NCBI RefSeq assembly: GCF_002770725.1
Contig: NZ_NQVN01000006.1
Span: 153,284 to 217,283, forward strand
Direction of reading: 5' to 3'
Origin: Pleomorphomonas carboxyditropha
GTDB lineage: Bacteria; Pseudomonadota; Alphaproteobacteria; Rhizobiales; Pleomorphomonadaceae
Length of the DNA stretch: 64,000 nt
Shown: positions 9,754-19,956 of the stretch, in pieces
How positions within the stretch are numbered: position 1 is the stretch's first letter
Layout of the letters: each line of letters starts with the position of its first letter
Position numbers and translations under genes: made by a program
The notes under the pieces: model-generated
Told to the model about the DNA's origin: nothing
The model's input: the letters and a program-made list of their open reading frames with translations, nothing else
Database searches by the model: none

Positions 9754-10707
9754 ATGGAACAGTTCGTGCGGAAAGCGCTGTCGCCCTATGAAGTCTACAC
9801 CCGCGCCGACTGGGCCGAACTCAGGGCCGGCATGCCGCTGACCTTGACGCTCGACGACGTCATCCGCCTGCGCGCCCTCAACGACCCGGTGCAGCTCGAC
9901 GAGGTGTCCGACATCTTCCTGCCGCTGTCGCGGCTGTTGTCGCTCTACGTCGAATCGGCGCAGTCGCTGCACTCCTCGACGCGCCGCTTCTTCGGCCGGT
10001 CCGACGCCAAGAAGCCGTTCATCATCGGCATCGCCGGCTCGGTGGCCGTCGGCAAGTCGACCACGGCGCGTATCCTGAGGGCGATGATGTCGCGCTGGCC
10101 GTCTTCGCCCAAGGTCGACCTCGTCACCACCGACGGCTTCCTGTTTCCGAACGCCGTGCTGCGCGAGGAAGGCCTGATGGAAAAGAAGGGCTTCCCGGAA
10201 AGCTACGACCGGGCCGCCCTGCTCTCCTTCCTGACCGACATCAAGGCCGGCAAGCCCAACGTCTGGGCGCCGGTCTATTCCCATCTCGTCTACGACATCG
10301 TGCCGGGCGAGCGCACCGTCGTCGACCAGCCGGACATCCTGATCCTCGAGGGGCTCAACGTCCTGCAGACCGGCAAGCTGCCGCGCGACGGCCGCGGCAT
10401 TCCCTTCGTTTCCGATTTCTTCGACTTCTCGATCTTCATCGACGCCGACGAGGCCGATTTGCAGCGCTGGTATGTCGAGCGCTTCATGCGCCTCCGGCAG
10501 ACCGCCTTCCGCGATCCGCAGTCGTATTTCCGCCGCTACGCCGAGATCTCCGAGGAGGAGGCGCTGGAAATCGCCCTCGGCCTCTGGACGCGCATCAACC
10601 TCGCCAATCTTCGCGAGAATATCCAGCCGACCCGCCTGCGGGCCGACCTGGTGCTGCGCAAGAGCGCCAGCCACGCCATCGAGCAGGTGATGCTGAGGAA
10701 GTTGTGA
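9754..10707 (+). CDS. coaA: Type I pantothenate kinase CoaA
   Basis: A 317-residue P-loop kinase phosphorylating pantothenate, the committed step of coenzyme A synthesis. The Walker A loop GSVAVGKS falls at residues 95-102, as in E. coli Coa[10 protein letters not shown] and the ILEGLNVLQ segment are also characteristic, and the length matches the E. coli enzyme. It follows hisE by 99 bp in the order hisF-hisE-coaA known from Rhizobiales and is probably co-transcribed. Its stop is only 13 bp from the stop of the convergent nagA. Confidence 0.97.
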   Translation: MEQFVRKALSPYEVYTRADWAELRAGMPLTLTLDDVIRLRALNDPVQLDEVSDIFLPLSRLLSLYVESAQSLHSSTRRFFGRSDAKKPFIIGIAGSVAVGKSTTARILRAMMSRWPSSPKVDLVTTDGFLFPNAVLREEGLMEKKGFPESYDRAALLSFLTDIKAGKPNVWAPVYSHLVYDIVPGERTVVDQPDILILEGLNVLQTGKLPRDGRGIPFVSDFFDFSIFIDADEADLQRWYVERFMRLRQTAFRDPQSYFRRYAEISEEEALEIALGLWTRINLANLRENIQPTRLRADLVLRKSASHAIEQVMLRKL

Positions 10708-10720
10708 CGGCGCCCTTCCC

Positions 10721-11866
10721 TCAGGCCGAATGCACCTTCTCGCCGCCGATCCACGTCGACCTGAGGTCGAAGCCGGGCGTCAACAGCAGGAAGTCGGCGT
10801 CGAAGCCCGGCGCGATCCTGCCCTTGCGGTTGCCGATGCGCATCGCCTCGGCCGGATAGACGGTGGCCATGCGGATCGCCTCGTCGAGCCCGATCTCGAA
10901 ATGCTCGGCGGCGTAGCGCACCGAGGAGAGCATATCGATGTCGGCGCCGGCCAGCGTGCCGTCGGCCAGCGCCAGGCGGCCGTCGCGGCGGAAGATGGTG
11001 CGGCCGTTGAGCTCGAAATCGGGCAGATCGGTGCCGATGGTCAGCATGGCGTCGGTGACGAGGAACAGCCGGCCCGGTCCGCGCTTGGCCCGGAGCGCCA
11101 CCCGCGCCGCCGCCGGATGCACGTGGACGCCGTCGGCGATCAGGCCGGCGGAGATGCCGCTGTCGAGGATCGCGCCGACCATGCCGGGCGCCCGGTGGCC
11201 GAGCGGGCTCATGGCATTGAACAGGTGCGTCGCCGTGGTGGCGCCGGCGGCGATATAGGCGAGCGCCGTGTCGTAGTCGCAGTCGGTGTGGCCGAGACTG
11301 ACGACGCCGCCGGCCGCGGCCAGACGCCGGACCGCCTCGACCGGCGTCGATTCGGGAGCGACGGTCAGCATCGTCGGGTCGCCGCCGGCGAGCGCGCCGA
11401 GGAGTTCTCGGACGTCCGGCTCCTCCATCGGCCGCACGTAGGCGGCCGCGTGCACGCCCCGCTTGGCGGCGGAGAGGTGCGGCCCTTCGAGATGCAGGCC
11501 GAGGAAGCCGGGCACGCCGGCCGTCCGGGCCGCCTTGCCGGCGGCGATCGCCTCGGTGCGGATCTCGCGACGGTCGGTGATCAGCGTCGGCAGCAGCGCC
11601 GTGGTGCCGAAGCGGGCGTGCGCGGCGCAGATGCGCTCGATGGTGGCGACGCTCGGGTCGTCGTTGAAGTTGATGCCGCCGCCGCCGTTGACCTGCAGGT
11701 CGATGAAGCCAGGCACGAGCAGAAGGCCGTGGGCGTCGACCGCCTCGGCGCCGGCCGGCGCATCGGCGGCGGCAACGAAACGGCCCCCTTCCACGGCGAT
11801 CTCGGCGTCGTCGTGCCAGGCATCGCCGTCGAACAGGCGGGCACCGCGGATGATAAGGGCGGACAT
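10721..11866 (-). CDS. nagA: N-acetylglucosamine-6-phosphate deacetylase
   Basis: A 381-residue amidohydrolase that removes acetate from GlcNAc-6-phosphate to give glucosamine-6-phosphate in the cytosol. The metal ligands are visible as Glu127 (GLHLEGPHLS), His193 (LGHTDCDYD) and His214 (ATHLFNAM), with the catalytic Asp272 in VTDAMLT; these lie close to their E. coli NagA positions. The start at 11866 has AAGGAGACG ahead. It is the last gene of a kinase-gntR-nagA operon divergent from murQ. No nagB deaminase is in the window. Confidence 0.96.
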   Translation of the reverse strand: MSALIIRGARLFDGDAWHDDAEIAVEGGRFVAAADAPAGAEAVDAHGLLLVPGFIDLQVNGGGGINFNDDPSVATIERICAAHARFGTTALLPTLITDRREIRTEAIAAGKAARTAGVPGFLGLHLEGPHLSAAKRGVHAAAYVRPMEEPDVRELLGALAGGDPTMLTVAPESTPVEAVRRLAAAGGVVSLGHTDCDYDTALAYIAAGATTATHLFNAMSPLGHRAPGMVGAILDSGISAGLIADGVHVHPAAARVALRAKRGPGRLFLVTDAMLTIGTDLPDFELNGRTIFRRDGRLALADGTLAGADIDMLSSVRYAAEHFEIGLDEAIRMATVYPAEAMRIGNRKGRIAPGFDADFLLLTPGFDLRSTWIGGEKVHSA

Positions 11867-11892
11867 CGCAACGTCTCCTTGATGGTGACGGG

Positions 11893-12657
11893 TCAGGACT
11901 GGGGGAGCGTCAGCTCGGCGACGAAGTCGTAGGCGTCGGCTCGATACAGCGACCGGGTGAATTCCACCACCCGGCCGGAAGCGAGATAGGAAATGCGCTC
12001 GATGGAAAGACCGGCGTCGCCGGCCTGCACGCCGAGCAGCGCCGCGTCCTGGCCGCGAATATTGCAGGCGGAGATGCGCTGGACGGCGCGCACCGGCCGG
12101 TGGCCGCTTCGCGCCAGCGCCTCGTAGAGCGAGCCGGCGACGGCACCGGGATCGGGCAGCACGTCGGCCGACAGCGAGGCGCGTTCGAGGGCGAGCGGCA
12201 GGTCGTTGGCGATGCGCAGGCGCTCCAGCCGGGCGACGCGGCCGCCGCCGGCCAGTCCCAGCATCATCGCCTCCTCCGGCGACGGCAGGTGCAGCCCGCG
12301 ATCGAGCCAGCGCGAGCTGGCCTTGAGGCCGCGCCGCGCCATGTCCTCGGTGAACGAGGTGAGCAGGGAGAGCGACTGCTCCACCCGCTGCACCGGCTTC
12401 ACCACGAAGGTGCCGGAGCCGTGGCGGCGCACCAGAAGGCCGGCCTCGACGAGATCGTCCACCGCCTTGCGGACGGTGACGCGGCTGATGCCGGCGAAAT
12501 CGGCGATCTCCCGCTCCGGCGGCAGCGCGTCGCCGTGCTTGAGCTGGCCGCCGGCGATGGCCGCCTCGATCGCCTGCCGGAGCTTCAGGTAGAGCGGCCC
12601 GGTGCCGGCGGCCTGCAACCGCTCGGGCGACAGGATGGTGGACATATCGCCGCTCAT
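11893..12657 (-). CDS. GntR/HutC-type transcriptional regulator (NagR-like)
   Basis: A 254-residue regulator with an N-terminal winged helix (about residues 20-85; PPEREIADFAGISRVTVRKAV) and a C-terminal UTRA sensor domain (about 105-245). HutC-subfamily members next to nagA are usually repressors answering to amino-sugar phosphates (NagR/DasR). The gene start overlaps the kinase stop (12654-12657, ATGA) and its stop is 26 bp before nagA, so it is the middle gene of this operon and probably controls both divergent arms. Effector inferred from context. Confidence 0.93.
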   Translation of the reverse strand: MSGDMSTILSPERLQAAGTGPLYLKLRQAIEAAIAGGQLKHGDALPPEREIADFAGISRVTVRKAVDDLVEAGLLVRRHGSGTFVVKPVQRVEQSLSLLTSFTEDMARRGLKASSRWLDRGLHLPSPEEAMMLGLAGGGRVARLERLRIANDLPLALERASLSADVLPDPGAVAGSLYEALARSGHRPVRAVQRISACNIRGQDAALLGVQAGDAGLSIERISYLASGRVVEFTRSLYRADAYDFVAELTLPQS

Positions 12658-13538
12658 GCCGTCCCTCCCCCGTCGCCCATGAAGCGGCGGACGGCGAGCG
12701 CCACGGCCCCGGCCAGCGCGTTGCCCATGGGCGCCACGAGGCGCGCCTGGTGACGCGCGGCGAGGTAGGCGGGATAGAGCGGCGCCAGACCGCCGAGCAG
12801 CGCGAAGCGATCCACGCCGTCACCGGCGATGCGGTCGAGCGCCCTATCGACCGAGGCGGCCGCCTTGCCGACGATGTCGAGCCCGACGGGATCGCCGCTG
12901 TCGGCCGCGGCGAAGACGGTCGGCGCGAAGCGGCCGAAATCGCCCGGCGTCGCCGTCCGGGCGAACTCGACCATCGGGCCCGGCGCGCCGCCGAACCCGG
13001 CGATCAGCCGCTCGGTGAGCGGCGAGGCGGCAATAAAGCGGTCGTGGGCGAGCAGCGTCGCGGCGAGCGCCGTCCGGCCGAGGCTGGCGCCGGAGCCGAA
13101 GTCGCCGATGACGAAGCCCCAGCCGCCATAGGAGCGGACCGCGTCGCCCTGCCGGGCGAAAAAGATCGAGCCCGTCCCGAGGATGGCCACCGCGCCGTCA
13201 CCGCCGCCGATGGCGCCTTCGAGGGCGATGAGACCATCCGAGACGACCTCCACCCGGCCGGCCGGCAACGAGGCGGTGACGAAGGCGCCGGTGTCGCCGA
13301 CATTGCTGCCGGCCAGGCCCAGCAATACGCCCGAGCGCTGGAGCGCGCTCCGGTCGAGGCCGGCGGCGGCGATCGCCGCGCCGATGGCGATATCGATATT
13401 GCGAAGCGATCCGGTCCGGTCACTCAGGACATTGGCGGCCCCGCCGGCGCCGGTGGCGATAATGCGCCCGTCGCGGCCGGCCACCGCCGCCCGGCAGCCC
13501 GTTCCGCCCCCATCGACGCCGATCACGAAATCCACCAT
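12654..13538 (-). CDS. BadF/BadG-family amino-sugar kinase (probable N-acetylglucosamine kinase)
   Basis: A 294-residue ASKHA-fold kinase. The start at 13538 (GGAGGGCATCC in front) gives MVDFVIGVDGGGTGCRA, the phosphate-1 loop; ILGTGSIFF is the second phosphate loop. The family includes bacterial and mammalian GlcNAc kinase and the glucosamine kinase GspK. With nagA and murQ beside it, phosphorylation of imported or recycled GlcNAc is the most likely role; glucosamine or MurNAc are alternatives. First gene of the kinase-gntR-nagA operon. Confidence 0.88.
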   Translation of the reverse strand: MVDFVIGVDGGGTGCRAAVAGRDGRIIATGAGGAANVLSDRTGSLRNIDIAIGAAIAAAGLDRSALQRSGVLLGLAGSNVGDTGAFVTASLPAGRVEVVSDGLIALEGAIGGGDGAVAILGTGSIFFARQGDAVRSYGGWGFVIGDFGSGASLGRTALAATLLAHDRFIAASPLTERLIAGFGGAPGPMVEFARTATPGDFGRFAPTVFAAADSGDPVGLDIVGKAAASVDRALDRIAGDGVDRFALLGGLAPLYPAYLAARHQARLVAPMGNALAGAVALAVRRFMGDGGGTA

Positions 13539-13579
13539 GGATGCCCTCCTGTCTCGAAAGTACCAAAAAAATACCATTT

Positions 13580-13597
13580 GCCAATCGGCATATTGGC
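13580..13597. promoter_or_regulatory. Candidate operator in the divergent amino-sugar control region
   Basis: GCCAAT-CGGCAT-ATTGGC is a 6-6-6 inverted repeat, 42 bp upstream of the kinase start in the 231-bp region shared with murQ. Direct TACCA repeats (around 13560-13576) and AATTATC repeats (around 13640-13660) also lie here. The adjacent GntR protein is the natural candidate binder, but this is inference. Confidence 0.3.
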
Positions 13598-13769
13598 TCC
13601 GCCCTCCGCTTTTTTAAGGGTCATTTATCAAGTCATTGAATTATCGACGCTAATTATCCAACGCCGGTTGTCGCTTGAGATTGATCGCGGCAAAAGTGAA
13701 TGAATCATGATTGCCCCTCTGGACAAGTGGTAGCTTTTTGGCATTATTGGCGAAGTGGGGAGTGACGCA

Positions 13770-14672
13770 ATGACGGCGAAGCTGGGCACCGAGGATCGCG
13801 ACAGCCATGCGAAGGGGTTCGACACCCTGCCGCCGACGCGCATTCTCGAGGTGCTCGCCGCCGCCCAGATCGCCGCCGCCCGCAGCGTCGAGGCGGCCAT
13901 TCCGGCCATCGCCGAGGCGGCCGGCCGCGCCGCCGCGGCGCTGGCATCCGGCCACCGCCTCGCCTATGTCGGCGCCGGCAGCTCCGGCCTGATGGCGCTC
14001 GCCGACTGCCTGGAACTGCCCGGCACCTATGGCATCGGCGTCGACGAGGCCATCGTCGTCCTGGCCGGCGGCCGCGACAGTCTCGTCGACATGGTCGGGG
14101 CCGGCGAGGACGATGTCGCCGCCGGGTCCGACGACCTCGCGGCGGCCGGCATCGGCGCCGGCGACTGCGTGATCGCCGTCTCCGCCTCCGGTTCGACGCC
14201 CTACACGCTCGCCGCCGCGCGCGCCGCCAAGGAGCGCGGCGCCACGGTGATCGGCATCGCCAACAACGAAGGGGCGCCGCTCCTTGCCGCCGCCGACGTG
14301 GCGGTGCTGCTGGCGACGCCGCCCGAAGTGGTGTCCGGCTCGACGCGCATGGGCGCCGGCACGGCGCAGAAGATCGCCTTCAACATGCTGTCGACGCTGA
14401 TGGCCGTCCATCTCGGCCACGTCCACGACGGCCACATGGTCAACGTCAGGGCCGACAACGACAAGCTGCGGGCGCGCGCCGCCCGCATCGTGACCGACAT
14501 CGCTGGAATTCCGGCCGACGCGGCGACAGGGCTCCTCCGGGAGAGCCGCGGCTCGGTCAAGCACGCCATTCTGCTCGCCGCCGGCGCGGGAGATATCGAG
14601 GCGGCGGATGCCGCTCTCGTCGAGGCCGGCCAAAACCTGCGTCGGGCGATGTCGCTCGTCGCAAAATCATAA
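13770..14672 (+). CDS. murQ: N-acetylmuramic acid 6-phosphate etherase
   Basis: A 300-residue SIS-domain lyase that cleaves the lactyl ether of MurNAc-6-phosphate, giving GlcNAc-6-phosphate for NagA. The family motif STRMGAGTAQKIAFNML is present. The residues equal to the catalytic Glu83 and Glu114 of E. coli MurQ are Glu82 (CLELPGTYG) and Glu113 (AGEDD). The start at 13770 has GGGGAGTG in front. First gene of the plus-strand arm, 50 bp ahead of a sugar ABC transporter; the pairing points to use of peptidoglycan-derived muramic sugars. Confidence 0.92.
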   Translation: MTAKLGTEDRDSHAKGFDTLPPTRILEVLAAAQIAAARSVEAAIPAIAEAAGRAAAALASGHRLAYVGAGSSGLMALADCLELPGTYGIGVDEAIVVLAGGRDSLVDMVGAGEDDVAAGSDDLAAAGIGAGDCVIAVSASGSTPYTLAAARAAKERGATVIGIANNEGAPLLAAADVAVLLATPPEVVSGSTRMGAGTAQKIAFNMLSTLMAVHLGHVHDGHMVNVRADNDKLRARAARIVTDIAGIPADAATGLLRESRGSVKHAILLAAGAGDIEAADAALVEAGQNLRRAMSLVAKS

Positions 14673-14722
14673 TCGGGGTTCTCAACGCGCGTCCTCGGGA
14701 CGCGAGCAAAGGGAGACGGACG

Positions 14723-15979
14723 ATGTATCGCACTACGTTGCAGGGTATCCTGCTGGCATCGAGCATCCTCGCCGGCGTCGGCACGGCCATGGCGGCCGAC
14801 GTGACGCTCAACATCGAGAGCTGGCGCAACGACGACCTGCAGATCTGGCAGGAAAAGATCATTCCGGCCTTCGAGGCCAAGCATCCGGGCATCAAGGTCA
14901 CCTTCTCGCCGAGCGCGCCGACCGAATACAACGCCGCGCTCAACGCCAAGCTCGACGCGGGCTCGGCCGGCGATCTCGTCGCCTGCCGGCCGTTCGACAC
15001 CTCGCTGCAACTGTTCGAGAAGGGCAAGCTCGAGGACCTCACCGGCCTCGAAGGCATGAAGAACTTCTCCGACGTCGCCAAGGCCGCCTGGAGCACCGAC
15101 GACGGCGCCAAGACCTTCTGCGTGCCGATGGCCTCGGTCATCCACGGCTTCATCTACAACAAGGAAGCCTTCGAGAAGGTCGGCGTCGAAGTGCCGAAGA
15201 CCGTCGACCAGTTCTTCGCGGTGCTCGACAAGATCAAGGCCGACGGCACCTACATTCCGCTCGCCATGGGCACCAAGGACATGTGGGAAGCGGCCACCAT
15301 GGCCTACCAGAACATTGGCCCGACCTACTGGAAGGGCGAGGAAGGCCGCAAGGCGCTGATCGCCGGCACGGAGAAGCTGACCGACGAAGGTTGGGTCGAG
15401 CCCTTCCGCGTGCTCGCCAAGTGGAAGCCCTATCTCGGCGACGGCTTCGAGGCGCAGACCTACCCGGACAGCCAGAACCTGTTCACGCTCGGCCGCGCCG
15501 CCATCTATCCGGCCGGCTCCTGGGAGATCTCGCCGTTCAGCAGCGCCGGCCTCCAGCTCGGCGCCTTCCCGCCGCCGGTCGTCAAGGAAGGGGATACCTG
15601 CTACATCTCCGACCACAACGACATCGCCATGGGCCTCAACGCGGCCAGCGCCCACAAGGAGGAGGCCAAGGTGTTCCTCGAGTGGGTGGCCTCGCCCGAG
15701 TTCGCCTCGATCTACTCCAACGCGCTGCCGGGCTTCTTCAGCCTGAACTCGACGCCGGTCGAGATCACCGACCCGCTGGCCAAGGAGTTCGTCTCCTGGC
15801 GCGAGACCTGCAAGCCGACCATCCGCTCGACCTACCAGATCCTGTCGCGCGGCACGCCCAACCTCGAGAACGAGACCTGGACGGAATCGGCCAACGTCAT
15901 CAACGGCACCGACACGCCGGAAGTGGCCGCCAAGAAGCTGCAGGACGGCCTCGACAGCTGGTACAAGCCGGCCAAGTGA
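14723..15979 (+). CDS. ABC transporter sugar-binding protein
   Basis: A 418-residue periplasmic solute-binding protein of the carbohydrate (CUT1, MalE/UgpB-like) family. The signal peptide covers residues 1-24 (hydrophobic LQGILLASSILAGVG, cleavage after TAMA). The mature part begins ADVTLNIESWRNDD. GGGAG precedes the start. It lies between murQ and two permease genes, so a muramyl or GlcNAc-containing sugar is the likely substrate, but family membership does not define it. A 9-bp stem-loop follows the stop and probably keeps its mRNA more abundant than the permease part. Confidence 0.93.
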   Translation: MYRTTLQGILLASSILAGVGTAMAADVTLNIESWRNDDLQIWQEKIIPAFEAKHPGIKVTFSPSAPTEYNAALNAKLDAGSAGDLVACRPFDTSLQLFEKGKLEDLTGLEGMKNFSDVAKAAWSTDDGAKTFCVPMASVIHGFIYNKEAFEKVGVEVPKTVDQFFAVLDKIKADGTYIPLAMGTKDMWEAATMAYQNIGPTYWKGEEGRKALIAGTEKLTDEGWVEPFRVLAKWKPYLGDGFEAQTYPDSQNLFTLGRAAIYPAGSWEISPFSSAGLQLGAFPPPVVKEGDTCYISDHNDIAMGLNAASAHKEEAKVFLEWVASPEFASIYSNALPGFFSLNSTPVEITDPLAKEFVSWRETCKPTIRSTYQILSRGTPNLENETWTESANVINGTDTPEVAAKKLQDGLDSWYKPAK

Positions 15980-15991
15980 GGTGAAACGCGG

Positions 15992-16017
15992 CGACGGCGC
16001 GGCCTTTCGCGCCGTCG
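15992..16017 (+). terminator. Stem-loop after the binding-protein gene
   Basis: CGACGGCGC (15992-16000) pairs with GCGCCGTCG (16009-16017), loop GGCCTTTC, 13 bases after the binding-protein stop, followed by TCTCCTCC. Such hairpins between binding-protein and permease genes usually protect the upstream message or partly terminate. Confidence 0.55.
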
Positions 16018-16075
16018 TCTCCTCCGCCCGCCGGCCGTTCGCCGGCCGGCCCGCCGCCACGCCACCGGGACCGAC

Positions 16076-17026
16076 ATGACCGACCTTGCATCCGAACAGG
16101 GCACGGAAGCCGCGCGGCGGCGACCGCGGCGCTGGCACATCCTCGTCTTCCTCGCCCCCGCCGTGATCATCTACACGGCGGTGATGATCCTGCCGCTGAT
16201 CGAGACGCTGCGGCAGTCGTTCTTCAATGTCGTGGGTGGCGAGCACGTGTTCGTCGGCTTCGCCAATTTCGCGACGCTGTTCGGCGATCCGCGCTGGGCC
16301 GCCGACTTCTGGAACGCGCTGCGCAACAACTTCGTCTTCTTCCTGATCCACATGGCGGTGCAGAACCCGATCGGCATCGCGCTGGCCGCGCTCCTGTCGC
16401 TGCCGGGCCTCAGGTTCGCCGCCTTCTACCGCACCGCCTTCTTCCTGCCGACGCTGCTGTCCTTCGTCATCGTCGGCTTCATCTGGAAGCTGATCCTGTC
16501 GCCGATCTGGGGCGTCGCGCCCTGGCTGATGGACCTCGTCGGCATGAAGGCGCTGTTCGCGCCCTGGCTCGGCAAGCCCGGCTCGGCGCTGGTCGCCGTG
16601 TCGCTGGTCTCGGTCTGGCAGTTCATCGGCATTCCGATGATGCTGATCTACGCCGCGCTGCTCAACATTCCCGAGGAGGTGATCGAGGCGGCCGAAATCG
16701 ACGGCATCACCGGCTGGGGCCAGTTCTTCAAGATCAAGCTGCCGCTGGTGCTGCCGGCCATCGGCATCATCTCGATCCTGACCTTCGTCGGCAACTTCAA
16801 CGCCTTCGATCTCGTCTACACCATGCAGGGCGCGCTGGCCGGACCGGACAAGGCGACCGATATCCTCGGCACCTTCCTCTACCGCACCTTCTTCGGCTTC
16901 CAGCTCCAGCTTGGCGACCAGCCGATGGGCGCCACCATCGCCACCATCATGTTCCTGATCATCCTGACCGGCGTCTGCATCTACCTGTTCGGCGTCCAGC
17001 GGCGCATCCGCCGCTACCAGTTCTGA
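16076..17026 (+). CDS. ABC sugar transporter permease 1 (MalF/UgpA type)
   Basis: A 316-residue inner-membrane permease with about six membrane helices and a short charged N-terminus (EAARRRPRRWH). The cytoplasmic EAA loop that docks the ATPase is seen as EAAEIDGITGWGQFF around residue 200. It is separated by 11 bp from permease 2, with which it forms the transport channel. Substrate inferred from the murQ/nagA context. Confidence 0.94.
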   Translation: MTDLASEQGTEAARRRPRRWHILVFLAPAVIIYTAVMILPLIETLRQSFFNVVGGEHVFVGFANFATLFGDPRWAADFWNALRNNFVFFLIHMAVQNPIGIALAALLSLPGLRFAAFYRTAFFLPTLLSFVIVGFIWKLILSPIWGVAPWLMDLVGMKALFAPWLGKPGSALVAVSLVSVWQFIGIPMMLIYAALLNIPEEVIEAAEIDGITGWGQFFKIKLPLVLPAIGIISILTFVGNFNAFDLVYTMQGALAGPDKATDILGTFLYRTFFGFQLQLGDQPMGATIATIMFLIILTGVCIYLFGVQRRIRRYQF

Positions 17027-17037
17027 CGGAGGGGCGG

Positions 17038-17877
17038 ATGTCCAAGGCAAGACACTCGACGCTGCGCAGCGGCCTCGTCCATCTGGCGCTGATCGCCTAC
17101 ACGCTGGTGGCGCTGTTCCCGGTGTTCCTGACGCTGGTCAACTCGTTCAAGAGCAAGCAGGCGATCTTCAGCCAGCCGCTCCGCCTGCCCACGCCGTCCA
17201 CCTTCAGCCTGATCGGCTACGAGACGGTGATGAAGCAGGGCGACTTCGTCACCTACTTCCAGAACAGCACCATCGTCACCGTGGTGTCGATCTTCCTGGT
17301 GCTGCTGTTCGGCGCCATGGCCGCCTTCGCGCTGGCCGAATACCGCTTCCGCGGCAACACGCTGATGGGGCTCTATCTCGCCATCGGCATCATGATCCCC
17401 ATCCGCCTCGGCACGGTGGCGCTGCTCCAGGGCATGGTGGCGACCGGCCTCGTCAACACGCTGACGGCGCTCGTCCTCGTCTACACCGCGCAGGGCCTGC
17501 CGCTCGCCATCTTCATCCTGTCGGAATTCATGCGCACGGTGTCGGACGATCTCAAGAACGCCGGCCGCATCGACGGCCTCAGTGAATACGCCATTTTCTT
17601 CCGCCTGGTGCTGCCGCTGGTGCGGCCGGCCATGGCAACGGTGGCGGTGTTCACCATGATACCCATCTGGAACGACCTGTGGTTCCCGCTGATCCTGGCG
17701 CCCGGCGAGAGCACCAAGACGGTGACGCTCGGCGCCCAGCTGTTCATCGGCCAGTTCGTCATCAACTGGAACGCCGTGCTGTCGGCGCTGTCGCTGGCCA
17801 TCTTCCCGGTGCTCATCCTCTACGTCATCTTCTCGCGGCAACTCATTCGCGGCATTACCTCGGGAGCGGTCAAATGA
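17038..17877 (+). CDS. ABC sugar transporter permease 2 (MalG/UgpE type)
   Basis: A 279-residue inner-membrane permease of the CUT1 family, about six helices. Its EAA loop is degenerate at the front (NAGRIDGLSEYAIFF near residue 177), which is common in this subfamily. The start has GGAGGGGCGG ahead; the stop overlaps the next start as ATGA (17874-17877), showing translational coupling to the oxidoreductase gene. Confidence 0.94.
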   Translation: MSKARHSTLRSGLVHLALIAYTLVALFPVFLTLVNSFKSKQAIFSQPLRLPTPSTFSLIGYETVMKQGDFVTYFQNSTIVTVVSIFLVLLFGAMAAFALAEYRFRGNTLMGLYLAIGIMIPIRLGTVALLQGMVATGLVNTLTALVLVYTAQGLPLAIFILSEFMRTVSDDLKNAGRIDGLSEYAIFFRLVLPLVRPAMATVAVFTMIPIWNDLWFPLILAPGESTKTVTLGAQLFIGQFVINWNAVLSALSLAIFPVLILYVIFSRQLIRGITSGAVK

Positions 17878-18932
17878 CGTCTCCGGTTCGCGTGCTCTCC
17901 GCCGGCCTCGGCAACATGGGCCGAAGCCACGCCCTCGCCTATCACCGCAACCCCGGCTACGAGATCGTCGGCCTCGTCAACCGCAGCAAGGTGGCGGTGC
18001 CGGACGAACTTCGGGGCTACGAGATCGCCCCCTCCTTCCCGGAGGCGCTCAGGGCGCTGAAGCCCGACCTGGCGTCGATCAGCACCTATTCGGAGAGCCA
18101 CGCCGACTACGCGGTGATGGCGATGGAACAGGGCTGCCACGTGTTCGTGGAAAAGCCGCTGGCCACCACCGTGGCCGACGCCCGGCGGATCGTCGACTGC
18201 GCCGTCGCCAACAAGCGCAAGCTCGTCGTCGGCTATATCCTGCGCCACCATCCCTCCTGGCAGCGCTTCATCGCCGAGGCGCGGGCGCTCGGCGGGCCCT
18301 ACGTGTTCCGCATGAACCTCAACCAGCAGTCCTCCGGCAAGACCTGGGAGACGCACAAGGCCTTGATGAACACCACGGCGCCGATCGTCGACTGCGGCGT
18401 CCACTATATCGACGTCATGTGCCAGGTGACCGACGCCGAGCCCACCGAAGTGCGCGGCATGGGCCTGAGATTGTCCGACGAAATCGCGCCCGACATGTAC
18501 AACTACGGCCACCTGCAGGTGCTGTTTTCCGACGGCTCGGTGGGCTGGTACGAGGCCGGCTGGGGGCCGATGATGTCGGAGCAGGCCTTCTTCGTGAAGG
18601 ATATCATCTCGCCCAACGGCTCGGCCTCCATCGTCATGAAGGAAGGCAAGTCGGACGACGTCGACGCCCACACCCGCACGTCGACCATCCGCGTCCACAA
18701 GGCGGCGACCGGTCCCGACGGCGCGTTTCTCGCGCCCGATACCGACCACACCATGGCCGGCGAGCCGGGCCACCAGGAGCTCTGCGAGCTGGAGCAGGCC
18801 TACATGCTGAAGGCGATCGTCGAGGACATCGACCTCGGCCAACACATGAACGACGCGTTGAAATCGCTGGCCGTCTGCCTCGCCGCCGACGAGAGCGTCC
18901 GCACCGGCAAGCCGGTCAAGCTGCAAGGATAA
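17874..18932 (+). CDS. Gfo/Idh/MocA family oxidoreductase
   Basis: A 352-residue NAD(P)-dependent protein with an N-terminal Rossmann fold (GLGNMG at residues 11-16) and the family EKP motif at 93-95 (VEKPLA). The C-terminal half is the usual alpha/beta substrate domain with CGVHYIDVM. The gene is coupled to permease 2 by a 4-base overlap and lies 6 bp before the ATPase gene, so it belongs to the transport operon. Members act on sugars, inositols or amino sugars, and some (GH109-like) are NAD-dependent glycosidases; which applies here cannot be read. Confidence 0.92.
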   Translation: MTSPVRVLSAGLGNMGRSHALAYHRNPGYEIVGLVNRSKVAVPDELRGYEIAPSFPEALRALKPDLASISTYSESHADYAVMAMEQGCHVFVEKPLATTVADARRIVDCAVANKRKLVVGYILRHHPSWQRFIAEARALGGPYVFRMNLNQQSSGKTWETHKALMNTTAPIVDCGVHYIDVMCQVTDAEPTEVRGMGLRLSDEIAPDMYNYGHLQVLFSDGSVGWYEAGWGPMMSEQAFFVKDIISPNGSASIVMKEGKSDDVDAHTRTSTIRVHKAATGPDGAFLAPDTDHTMAGEPGHQELCELEQAYMLKAIVEDIDLGQHMNDALKSLAVCLAADESVRTGKPVKLQG

Positions 18933-18938
18933 TATCCC

Positions 18939-19940
<1,002 letters not shown>

Positions 19941-19956
19941 CGAGCGATAATACCGC

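Noticed and set aside
14201..17050. A 949-codon open frame on the minus strand across the sugar ABC operon
   Set aside because: It is antisense to murQ, binding-protein and permease genes with clear motifs, and contains no recognisable domain.
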